Below, in pieces: positions 1 through 6,320 of a stretch of 12,010 nucleotides of DNA. The stretch spans positions 1 to 12,010 of the forward strand of contig JBKPFS010000067.1 in the NCBI GenBank assembly GCA_046728935.1, given 5' to 3'. The position numbers and the translations under genes are program-made. This DNA comes from DATAFO01 sp046728935. Its GTDB lineage: Bacteria > Actinomycetota > Thermoleophilia > Solirubrobacterales > 70-9. Position 1 is the first letter of the stretch, and every line of letters begins with the position of its first letter. The notes below the pieces were generated by a model. The model worked only from the letters and a program-made list of their open reading frames with translations. It searched no databases and had not been told where the DNA came from.

Positions 1-780
1 GTCGAGGCCGATGACGCGGAGCGCCGGCACATCCCGGGGCTGGTGATCCCCCTCCACGGACATCTCGCACCGGCAGCCTGGGCCGCGGCGGCGGCGCGAG
101 ACGGGCTGCGGGTCGGGTTCGTCCAGGGGGTCGGCGGGGCCCTGCCCGGGGCCCTTTCGAAGGACGTCGCCGAGTTGCGCGCGCGGGATCTGATCTGCGG
201 CCACGTCACCGCCGGCGCAGCCTTCGGCGGCGAGGGGGAGGCGATCAACATGGTCGGGGCGCTCGACGCGGCGGCGGGCTCGCTTGGGTGGGAGGCGGCG
301 ATCGCAGGCCCGGGGCCGGGCATCCTCGGCTCGAAGCGCCGGTTCGGGCACGGCGGGATCGCCGCGCTCGACGCCGCGCACGCGGCGCTCGCGCTCGGCC
401 TCCCGACGCTGCTCTCGCCGCGGCTCTCGAGCTCCGACCCGAGGCCGCGCCATCGCGGACTCTCGCATCACTCGGCCTCGGTGCTCGAGCTGCTGCTGGG
501 GACCGTTCGCGTGCCGGTGCCCGAGGCCGAGGTGGAGGGTTGGCCGCTCCTCGATATCGAGGCGCCCGAGGGCGGGTCGCCCCAGGCGGCGCTCGACTCG
601 CTGATCGAGCTGTGCGGCGGCCGCCACGACATCGCGGTCCAGCGAATCGATCTCGACGGCTACGCCGACAGCGGGCTGTCGGCGACGACGATGGGAAGGA
701 CGATCGCGGAGGACCCGCTCTTCTTCGCCGCCGCGCTCGCCGCGGGCAGGGCGCTCGCCGAGGCGGCGGCGCGGGTATAG
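1..780 (+). CDS. DUF3866 family protein, 3' part (5' end outside window)
   Basis: The frame is open from base 1 (codons 1-259) and ends at TAG 778-780, so the start lies upstream. The GTG at 43 is internal, because the upstream codons continue a plausible protein. Family hallmarks, in fragment numbering: LHG near residue 18, a glycine loop GPGPGILGS at 103-111, and the histidine-rich DPRPRHRGLSHH at 146-157. I recognise these as DUF3866, a family of unknown function common in Actinobacteria and some Firmicutes, usually about 330-370 residues long, so roughly the last 70% is present. No signal peptide or membrane helix is visible in this part. The Nudix gene starts 7 nt after its stop, which suggests co-transcription. 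The glycine loop and clustered His and Asp hint at an enzyme, but no reaction is known to me. Confidence 0.85.
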   Translation, partial: VEADDAERRHIPGLVIPLHGHLAPAAWAAAAARDGLRVGFVQGVGGALPGALSKDVAELRARDLICGHVTAGAAFGGEGEAINMVGALDAAAGSLGWEAAIAGPGPGILGSKRRFGHGGIAALDAAHAALALGLPTLLSPRLSSSDPRPRHRGLSHHSASVLELLLGTVRVPVPEAEVEGWPLLDIEAPEGGSPQAALDSLIELCGGRHDIAVQRIDLDGYADSGLSATTMGRTIAEDPLFFAAALAAGRALAEAAARV

Positions 781-787
781 GTGCGGC

Positions 788-1309
788 GTGGAGCGGATCT
801 CGTCGAGGACCGTGTACGAGGGGCCGATCGCGAGCGTTCGCGTGGACGAGTTCCGCTACGCGGACGGGTCGACGGCGGAGCGCCAGGTGGTCGGCCATCC
901 CGGCGCGGTGGCGATCGTCGCCCACGACGAGCAGATCCTGTACCTGGTCCGCCAGCCGCGCGAGGCCGTGGGGGAGGACGCCCTGCTGGAGCTCCCGGCG
1001 GGCAAGCTCGACGTTCCGGGGGAGAGTCCCCTGGAGTGCGCCCGGCGCGAGCTGGGGGAGGAGATCGGCAAGGGCGCCGAGCGGTGGACCGAGCTGAAGC
1101 GCTTCTACACCAGCCCCGGCTTCGCGGAGGAGCAGGTGACCGCGTTCCTCGCCACCGATCTGCGTGACGCCGACGGCGAGCCGGGGCCGGGCGAGCGGAT
1201 CGAGGTCGTGGAGTGGCCGCTGTCGGATCTCGACGGGGCGATCGCGGCATGCCGGGACGCGAAGTCGCTGGTGGGGCTGCTCCTGCTGCAGGAGCGCCTC
1301 GGCTCGTAG
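788..1309 (+). CDS. Nudix hydrolase, ADP-ribose pyrophosphatase-like
   Basis: A 173-residue Nudix protein of the length usual for ADP-ribose pyrophosphatases, which cut nucleoside diphosphate derivatives such as ADP-ribose to AMP and ribose 5-phosphate. The Nudix box spans about residues 72-94: G72, E79, then R87-E88-L89 and E91-E92-I93-G94, with the metal-binding glutamates in place. The ELPAGKLD lead-in (68-75) is typical of ADP-ribose enzymes. The gap between the box's first glycine and E79 is six residues instead of five, a variant I also recall in the mycobacterial homologue Rv1700. The GTG start is preceded by AGGTG at 779-783. The gene sits between DUF3866 and xerD; a Nudix-xerD pair is also found in mycobacteria (Rv1700-Rv1701). 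Substrate is inferred from the family and was not seen directly. Confidence 0.9.
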   Translation: MERISSRTVYEGPIASVRVDEFRYADGSTAERQVVGHPGAVAIVAHDEQILYLVRQPREAVGEDALLELPAGKLDVPGESPLECARRELGEEIGKGAERWTELKRFYTSPGFAEEQVTAFLATDLRDADGEPGPGERIEVVEWPLSDLDGAIAACRDAKSLVGLLLLQERLGS

Positions 1310-1330
1310 CGGCGCGAGGCGCCGAGGCGC
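1294..1330 (+). terminator. Possible hairpin at the Nudix 3' end
   Basis: GCGCCTCGGC (1294-1303) is perfectly complementary to GCCGAGGCGC (1321-1330), giving a 10-bp GC stem around a 17-nt loop that holds the TAG stop (1307-1309). A tandem GAGGCGCC GAGGCGCC (1316-1331) offers a competing short hairpin. There is no T run, so if it terminates it would be of the U-less kind often proposed for high-GC bacteria. Translation to the stop would block the left arm, so this may be no more than GC-rich sequence. Confidence 0.35.
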
Positions 1331-1394
1331 CGGTACGGAGTGAAGCGCGCCGTGCACCGGCAGGGCTGCGCGTCCGGCGGGCGAAGCTGGCGGC

Positions 1395-2351
1395 ATGGCC
1401 GTCGCCGTCCAGAAGCCCGAGGAGCGCCAGGTCGACGCCCGCTTCGAGGCGCTGGTGCTCGACTTCCTCGCCTACCTCGAGTTCGAGCGCGGGCTGGCGC
1501 GCAACACGCTCGACGCCTACCGCGGGGACCTGCTCCAGTTCGGGAGCTTCCTCGCCGGACGCGGCCGCTCCGCGACGGCGATCGAGCGCGCCGACGTGGC
1601 GGACTTCCTCGCGGACCTTGCGACCGGAGGGCCCGAGCGACCGCCGTGCTCGTCGGCGACGATCAGCCGCAAGACGGCGTGCCTGCGCTCGTTCTACCGG
1701 CACCTGCGCCGCGAGGAGCTGGTGGACGAGGATCCGACGGCGACGCTGAACCCGCCGGCCAAGAGCCGCAAGCTGCCGCAGGTCCTGAGCCTTGGCGAGG
1801 TGAAGAGGCTGCTGGAGGGCGCGAAAGGCACCGACCCGATCGCCCTGCGCGACCGCGCGCTGCTCGAGGTGATGTACGGATGCGGCCTGCGTGCATCCGA
1901 GGCGATCGGACTCGAGGTCGGCGACGTCGACGTTCGTCGCGGTTTTGTCCGCCCTCACGGCAAGGGCTCCAAGGAGCGGATCGTGCCGCTGGGGCGAGAG
2001 GCGGCGGCCGCGGTCACGCGCTATCTGCGATCCGGCCGCCCGGAGCTGGTCGGCGCGCAGCGGGAGGCGAAGATGTTCGTCAACTTCCGCGGCGGGCCAC
2101 TCACGCGCCAGGGGCTCTACAAGATCATCCAGCGCCACGCGAAGAAGGCCGGCCTGGACGACAAGATGAGCCCGCACACGCTGCGCCACACGTTCGCAAC
2201 CCACCTCCTCTCGGGGGGCTGCGACCTGCGGTCGGTCCAGGAGATGCTCGGCCACGCCGACGTGGCGACCACCCAGCTCTACACGCACCTCTCGCGGGAG
2301 CGGATCAAAGAGGTCTACTTCAAGGCGCACCCGCGGGCGACGGCGCGCTGA
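1395..2351 (+). CDS. xerD: Site-specific tyrosine recombinase, XerC/XerD type
   Basis: A 318-residue tyrosine recombinase. The N-terminal SAM-like core-binding domain covers about residues 15-105 (FLAYLEFERGLARNTLDAY) and the catalytic domain about 127-312. The full catalytic set is visible: R166 in CGLRASE, K190 in HGKGSKER, H261 and R264 in HTLRHTFATH, H287 in LGHADVATTQ, and the nucleophile Y296 in LYTHLS. Xer enzymes work as a pair at dif to resolve chromosome dimers in the cytoplasm. The length and intact motifs fit the housekeeping enzyme and not a phage integrase, which usually carries an extra arm-binding domain. Position after a Nudix gene matches the mycobacterial xerD context. ATG 1395 is the first good start, but its ribosome binding site is weak. 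It converges with the fusion regulator gene, with 18 bases between the stops. XerC versus XerD cannot be settled here. Confidence 0.93.
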   Translation: MAVAVQKPEERQVDARFEALVLDFLAYLEFERGLARNTLDAYRGDLLQFGSFLAGRGRSATAIERADVADFLADLATGGPERPPCSSATISRKTACLRSFYRHLRREELVDEDPTATLNPPAKSRKLPQVLSLGEVKRLLEGAKGTDPIALRDRALLEVMYGCGLRASEAIGLEVGDVDVRRGFVRPHGKGSKERIVPLGREAAAAVTRYLRSGRPELVGAQREAKMFVNFRGGPLTRQGLYKIIQRHAKKAGLDDKMSPHTLRHTFATHLLSGGCDLRSVQEMLGHADVATTQLYTHLSRERIKEVYFKAHPRATAR

Positions 2352-2369
2352 GCTGGATCCGCAGGGCGA

Positions 2370-5300
2370 TCAATCGCGCAGGCACAAGCGCCCGAGGTCG
2401 ATCCCGTAGATCGGCTGCTGGATCTGGCAGCCGATCCGAGGTGAGAAGAAGTGGATGCCCGTGCCGTTGGCAAACGGGGCCGCGGGTGCGGCTCTGGCGA
2501 GGCTGCGTTCGACGGCTGCGTAGGCGCGCGAGCGGGCTTCACCCGAGAGCTTCGCGGCGGCGCTCATCTGGCGCTCGAGAGCGGGATCGTCGAGCGGCGG
2601 AGGGCTCGGGCCCGCAAGGAGGAAGGCGTTCGTGAAGTTGAAGGGATCGGCATAGTCCCCGAACCAACCGTAGAACGCGAGGCCGTAGGGCTCGTTTGGG
2701 TCTGCGATCCGCCCGAAGAGCGCTCCGAACGAGAACTGACGCACCTCCACGTCCAGCCCGATGGCAGCCAGGTTCTGCCGCACGACCTGCCCCGACCGCG
2801 CGCAGGACGGGCCGCTGCACGTGTACAAGACGACGTGGCCGTTGATGTCCGGCGCGAGCTCGCGCGCGCGTGCGACATCGGGGCCGCCGAGCGGATAGAA
2901 GGCCTCGTCCCGGAACCCCGGAACCCCAGGCGGGATGTACTGGTCGGTCGGCCGCCCGGTCTGCACGGGAGCAGACCGTGCGAGCGCTGGCCGGTCGATC
3001 GCGAAGTTCACCGCGCGGCGCAGCCGCACGTCGTCGAAGGGCGGCTGGCGCGGGTTGAAGACCAGGGAGAAGACACTCAGCTCCGGCACGACGAAGTACT
3101 GCTGTGCGCCGGCCTGCGCCGCCTCGCTGTGCGGGCCGTAGCGCTCCGCCAGCCGATCCTGAGTCGGCACCGGGAGCTCGCCACTGTAGTAATCGGCCGC
3201 ACCGGCCTCGACCATCTCGATCGCACGCGCCGGCGGCACCCCGATCTCGTACTGGATGGTCGCGATCTCCGCTGGCCGTGAGCCGTCGTAGTTCGGATTG
3301 CGCCGTAGCACGATGCTCTGGTCGGGCGCATACGAGGCGACGTAGTACGGCCCGGCGGAGGGGATCACCGCGTGACCCTCCGGCGTGATCGGCGTGTCCG
3401 GAGGAACGGCGCAGAACGTGGGGACCGCGAGGCGCGCCCGGAGGTCGGGCGCCGGCCGGACCAGCTCGATTCTCAGCTGGTCTCCGATTGCATCGACGCC
3501 CGCCAGGTGCTCACTGTGTCCGGCGGCGAACGCCTTCGCGCCCACGACCTCCGGCAGGATGCCCGTGGCGAGTTCCGGGCCGAGAGCGCGCTCGATCGCG
3601 CGCTCAAACGCGGCCGCGGTCACCGGTCCGTTCGAGGGAGGCGAGAACCGATACCCCGGTCGGATCGTGTAGGTGTAGGTGCGGCCATCGGCCGAGACGG
3701 AGGGCGGGCCGTCCGCCACCTCCGGCACGAGCTCCTCGCCCGCCGGTGCCGGCTGATCCGGGTAGTTCTCGAGCAGCCCACAGGTGGCGTAGGAGAGCTG
3801 GGACCCGAAAGCGAACGTGGGGTGGACCCCGCCGGGATCTTCCGACGCGAGCACGCGCAGCACGTCTTCTCCCTCGGCGCTACTGACCTCCGGCGGTGCC
3901 GACTCCGCCTGCGCGCTCACCCATACCCTTCCATCGACCACCGCGAGTGCCTGCGGGCTCTGGCCGGTCTCCACCGTTGCCGACACGTCCCCCGTCGCCG
4001 GGTCGATGCGCAGGACCCTGCCCTCCAAGCTGTCGGCCACCCAGACGCCACCCGCCCCGACGGCCACGCCGGTGGGACGACCGCCGACGTCGATCGTGTC
4101 CGTGGCGGCGCCCGAGCGCTGATCGAGGCGAGTGACCGTGCCCTCCTGCGTGTTCGCCACCCAGACTTCATCGGCGCCGGCCGCAATGGCCGACGGGCCT
4201 TGCCCTACCGGGATCGTGCCAGTCACGGCCGCGCTGCGGGCGTCGATGCGGGTGACGGTGTTGTCCGCGTCGTCGGCGACCCACACTTCCGACTCGTCCA
4301 CCGCGATCGCGGCCGGCTCGTTTCCGACGTCCACCCGGGCGACCGTCCGGTTGTCCTCCGGGCTGACCTTGATCACCTTGGCTGCGCCGCTGCCAACCCA
4401 CACGGCCCCCACGCCCGTCGCGACCGGGGCGAGCACCCGCGCAAACGTCGGCTGGTTCCCAATGCGGAGGGTGGCGACGGGCTCTTGGAACGTTGGGTCG
4501 AGCCGGGTGAGGATCGAGCGCTGCACGTCCGTGACCCAGACTCCGTCCTCTCCGGCCGCCAAGGCGTCGACGCTGGTTCCCGGCGATCGTGTCCCGAGGA
4601 CTCCCATCGTCTCCGGGTCGATCTCAGAGACGGAGGCGTCGTCGAGATTCGCCACCCACACGGCTCGCTCTCCCACGGAGATGTCGCCCGGCCTGACTCC
4701 CACCGGGATGTCGGCGACTACCTCGTTGCTGTCTAGATCGATGACGGCGACCGAGTTCGGCCTGACCTCGACACCGGCCTCGTCACCGCCGAGACTCAGG
4801 ATCGCGACGGTTACAGCCAGCGCGAGGAGGAGGAGACCACCGGTGGCGATCAATAGCGCCCCGCGGCCTCCGGGCGCGGCGGGAACCAGCCGCTCGGCGA
4901 ACGACGGTTGTCGCGGGGCGTCCAGCCCCGGGTCCTGCGAGAGGATCGCGCGCTCGAGCTCCTGCGACGCAGGGCTCGGCTCGAGGCCCGCCTCGTCGAT
5001 GAGGGTCTGGCGCAGCCACCGGTAGTGCTCGAGCGCCTCCGCCTGCCTGCCCGAGCGATACAGCGCCAGCATCAGCTGTCGCTGCAGGCGGTCGCGCAGC
5101 GGATGCTCGCGCGCCAGCTCACGCAGCTCCGAGATCAGCGCCGCATGACGGCCGAGGGCGAGATCCGCGTCGATCCTGTCCTCGAGCGCGGCAAGGCGCG
5201 CCTCCTCGAGGCTGTCGATCGCCGGCCGGGCGAAGTCGTCGTAGGCGAAGTCGGCGAGCGGTGGCCCGCGCCACAGCCCGAGCGCCTCGCGCAGAAGCTC

Positions 5301-5660
5301 TGCCGCGCGCTCGGCCTCGCCCGACTCGAGAGCGCGCCGACCCTCCTCGGCGAGCCCCGCGAAGCGGTCGGCATCGACCGCGTGGCTGTCGGCCTCCAGC
5401 GCGTACCCGCCGCCGCGCGTGACCAGCAGGTCCCGGCCGAGCAGCTTGCGCAGCTGCGAGACGTAGACCTGAACTGATTTCGCCGCCGTCGCCGGTGGTC
5501 GCGCGCCCCAGAGCTGATCGACGAGCAGGTCCGTCGAGACGGCCTCGCGTCGGTGAATCAGCAGGAGCGCCAGGAGCGCCCGCTGCTTGGCACCACCAAG
5601 GCGCACCTGCGTGCCGCCCTCGAGCACCTCCAGCGGTCCCAGGATGCGGAACTCCAGCAA
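2370..5660 (-). CDS. Transmembrane SARP/BTAD regulator fused to beta-propeller and family 5 solute-binding domain
   Basis: The product is 1096 residues from the chosen TTG. In order: OmpR/SARP-like winged helix (about 1-90; LEFRILGPLEV at the start, DQLWG and VYVSQLRKLLG inside); BTAD helical domain (about 95-242); a Pro-rich linker; one membrane helix (about 267-290); a YncE/NHL-like propeller (about 297-585) with seven VWV strands at W335, 375, 421, 460, 500, 540 and 580; and a family 5 (Dpp/Opp/Nik) binding-protein domain to the C-terminus (LVPEVAD, TYTYTIRPGYRFS, RRAVNFAIDRPAL). All six cysteines lie in the last domain. Arginines before the helix favour an inside N-terminus. I infer a one-component receptor: the outside part binds a small ligand and the inside part controls transcription. 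The frame is open to an ATG at 5849, but the SARP domain begins at TTG 5660, with GAAGGA six bases upstream. Similar BTAD-propeller-binding-protein architectures occur in Thermoleophilia. The ligand is unknown. Confidence 0.92.
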   Translation of the reverse strand: MLEFRILGPLEVLEGGTQVRLGGAKQRALLALLLIHRREAVSTDLLVDQLWGARPPATAAKSVQVYVSQLRKLLGRDLLVTRGGGYALEADSHAVDADRFAGLAEEGRRALESGEAERAAELLREALGLWRGPPLADFAYDDFARPAIDSLEEARLAALEDRIDADLALGRHAALISELRELAREHPLRDRLQRQLMLALYRSGRQAEALEHYRWLRQTLIDEAGLEPSPASQELERAILSQDPGLDAPRQPSFAERLVPAAPGGRGALLIATGGLLLLALAVTVAILSLGGDEAGVEVRPNSVAVIDLDSNEVVADIPVGVRPGDISVGERAVWVANLDDASVSEIDPETMGVLGTRSPGTSVDALAAGEDGVWVTDVQRSILTRLDPTFQEPVATLRIGNQPTFARVLAPVATGVGAVWVGSGAAKVIKVSPEDNRTVARVDVGNEPAAIAVDESEVWVADDADNTVTRIDARSAAVTGTIPVGQGPSAIAAGADEVWVANTQEGTVTRLDQRSGAATDTIDVGGRPTGVAVGAGGVWVADSLEGRVLRIDPATGDVSATVETGQSPQALAVVDGRVWVSAQAESAPPEVSSAEGEDVLRVLASEDPGGVHPTFAFGSQLSYATCGLLENYPDQPAPAGEELVPEVADGPPSVSADGRTYTYTIRPGYRFSPPSNGPVTAAAFERAIERALGPELATGILPEVVGAKAFAAGHSEHLAGVDAIGDQLRIELVRPAPDLRARLAVPTFCAVPPDTPITPEGHAVIPSAGPYYVASYAPDQSIVLRRNPNYDGSRPAEIATIQYEIGVPPARAIEMVEAGAADYYSGELPVPTQDRLAERYGPHSEAAQAGAQQYFVVPELSVFSLVFNPRQPPFDDVRLRRAVNFAIDRPALARSAPVQTGRPTDQYIPPGVPGFRDEAFYPLGGPDVARARELAPDINGHVVLYTCSGPSCARSGQVVRQNLAAIGLDVEVRQFSFGALFGRIADPNEPYGLAFYGWFGDYADPFNFTNAFLLAGPSPPPLDDPALERQMSAAAKLSGEARSRAYAAVERSLARAAPAAPFANGTGIHFFSPRIGCQIQQPIYGIDLGRLCLRD

Positions 5661-5666
5661 CTGCGA

Positions 5667-5672
5667 TCCTTC
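5667..5672 (-). promoter_or_regulatory. Ribosome binding site that decides the TTG start
   Basis: On the minus strand GAAGGA is followed by six bases and then TTG at 5660-5658, which begins MLEFRILGPLEV, the usual first residues of SARP-type regulators. This supports TTG over the upstream in-frame ATG at 5849. Confidence 0.75.
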
Positions 5673-5683
5673 GCCGATAACCG

Positions 5684-5712
5684 AGGCTAACCGGCCGTTC
5701 AGGGAGTTGCAA
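5684..5712 (-). promoter_or_regulatory. Promoter of the fusion regulator gene
   Basis: Minus-strand TTGCAA (5712-5707), a 17-base spacer and TAGCCT (5689-5684) fit a principal sigma factor promoter (TTG at -35, TANNNT at -10). The predicted transcript start is near 5677, giving a leader of about 17 bases that just includes the GAAGGA site. Two TAACCG copies (5678-5683 and 5688-5693, plus strand) overlap the -10 and start region, so a protein bound there would touch the promoter directly. Autoregulation is an inference. Confidence 0.5.
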
Positions 5713-5736
5713 GTATGCGCGGTTTCCGGGGGATTT

Positions 5737-5753
5737 ACCGGGTTATAACCGGT
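5737..5753. promoter_or_regulatory. Inverted repeat around GGTTATAACC
   Basis: ACCGG (5737-5741) and CCGGT (5749-5753) form inverted arms separated by seven bases, and overlap the perfect 10-base palindrome GGTTATAACC (5741-5750). It lies in the middle of the divergent region and could be a dimer site or simply two direct repeats read with the palindrome. The palindrome also contains TATAAC-like -10 sequence in both orientations. Confidence 0.4.
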
Positions 5754-5826
5754 AGCGGTTGGCCGTTTACCGGCATGCGTGAGGCTCAGCGCGAATCGAT
5801 CGCAACGGGCGATCGGCAAACCACCC

Positions 5827-5831
5827 GGAGG
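5827..5831 (+). promoter_or_regulatory. Ribosome binding site for the small secreted/membrane protein
   Basis: GGAGG lies seven bases before ATG 5839. It picks ATG 5839 over the in-frame GTG at 5779, because translation from ATG gives a clean signal peptide at the N-terminus. Confidence 0.8.
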
Positions 5832-5838
5832 TCCCAAG

Positions 5839-6198
5839 ATGACCCACAAGCCTCACCGCATCATCGTGCTCAGCATCCTCGCCGCTCTAGCGCTCGCCGT
5901 GCCTTCGGCCTCGGCGCGTCCGATCGACGAGGTCGGGCCGGCCACCCAGCCGGCGCAGTCCGCGCAACCCGCCGAGAACGGCGGCGAATATCGGTCGCCG
6001 AACTCGATCACTGGGTCGACGGCTCCTAGTGCGAGCCAGGTCACCGTCGAGCGCGTGAGCTCGGAGAGCGGCTTCGACTGGGGCGACGCCGGCATCGGCG
6101 CCGGCGCGATGCTCGCTCTGTCGCTGGTGGCGGTCGGCGGCGGACTCCTCGTCGTCGGTTACCGCAAGGGCCACCCTCGGCCCGCCGCGACCGGCTGA
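5839..6198 (+). CDS. Small signal-peptide protein with C-terminal membrane anchor, unknown function
   Basis: A 119-residue protein I cannot name. Residues 1-26 form a classic Sec signal peptide: H3, K4, H6 and R7, then a hydrophobic run, and cleavage after SASA at A26. The mature part (27-78) is short, polar and rich in Pro, Gln, Ser and Ala, so probably unstructured. GFDWGDAGIG (78-87) leads into a Gly/Ala/Leu membrane helix (about 84-107), and a basic tail (R109, K110, H112, R114) ends the chain. Expected topology after processing is outside N-terminus, single helix, short inside tail. Small proteins ending in FDWGDAGIGA plus a helix seem common in Thermoleophilia, but no role is known to me. 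It is divergent from the fusion regulator and shares its 178-base control region, so it is the obvious candidate target or partner. A strong hairpin follows its stop. Confidence 0.82.
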   Translation: MTHKPHRIIVLSILAALALAVPSASARPIDEVGPATQPAQSAQPAENGGEYRSPNSITGSTAPSASQVTVERVSSESGFDWGDAGIGAGAMLALSLVAVGGGLLVVGYRKGHPRPAATG

Positions 6199-6218
6199 TC
6201 CTCGCCTCTCATGCCATT

Positions 6219-6250
6219 CGGGGGCGGCGTGCGATCGCGCGCCGCCCCCG
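6219..6250 (+). terminator. Strong GC hairpin after the small membrane-protein gene
   Basis: CGGGGGCGGCG (6219-6229) pairs perfectly with CGCCGCCCCCG (6240-6250). The stem continues through a G-T wobble to 14 bp with a GATC loop. It begins 20 bases after the TGA stop. No T run follows, so it fits a U-less terminator and would isolate the regulator module from mutM transcription. Confidence 0.7.
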
Positions 6251-6307
6251 ACTCATGCGGTCACGCCATCGTTCGGTCCGCCACGAGGGATCGGAGCCGG
6301 CCGCCGT

Positions 6308-6313
6308 TAACTT
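6308..6313 (+). promoter_or_regulatory. Possible -10 element for a leaderless mutM transcript
   Basis: TAACTT fits TANNNT and ends seven bases before GTG 6321, where transcription could begin on or next to the start codon. There is no properly spaced ribosome binding site, since GGGAG (6317-6321) runs into the GTG. No clear -35 is visible. Confidence 0.35.
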
Positions 6314-6320
6314 CTTGGGA

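Larger units (their letters stand above)
5678..5773. repeat. Helically phased ACCGG repeats in the divergent control region (candidate SARP operator)
   Basis: ACCGG or a one-base variant recurs in the same orientation at 5680 (ACCGA), 5690, 5725 (TCCGG), 5737, 5748 and 5769. The steps are 10, 35, 12, 11 and 21 bases, mostly near whole helical turns. Longer matches include TAACCG three times (5678, 5688, 5746) and TTTACCGG twice (5734, 5766). SARP family proteins are known to bind direct heptamer repeats spaced about 11 bp, close to or overlapping the -35 region. This is the likely operator for the divergent fusion regulator. A TATAAC at 5744-5749 with no good -35 could be the activator-dependent -10 for the rightward gene. 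Confidence 0.6.

Noticed and set aside
660..2330. Long minus-strand open frame opposite the Nudix and xerD genes
   Set aside because: Arg/Ala/Pro-rich translation with no recognisable domain, directly opposite two genes with intact catalytic motifs. Typical shadow frame in very GC-rich DNA.
1395..2351. xerD-like gene as a phage or island integrase next to the regulator module
   Set aside because: Length, motifs and Nudix neighbour fit the chromosomal XerD; no attachment-site repeats, excisionase or other mobile genes were seen nearby.
2352..2369. Bidirectional terminator between xerD and the fusion gene
   Set aside because: Only 18 bases separate the stops and no convincing stem is visible there.
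3372..4736. Long plus-strand open frame inside the fusion regulator gene
   Set aside because: Antisense shadow of the propeller and binding domains; its repeats only mirror the propeller periodicity.
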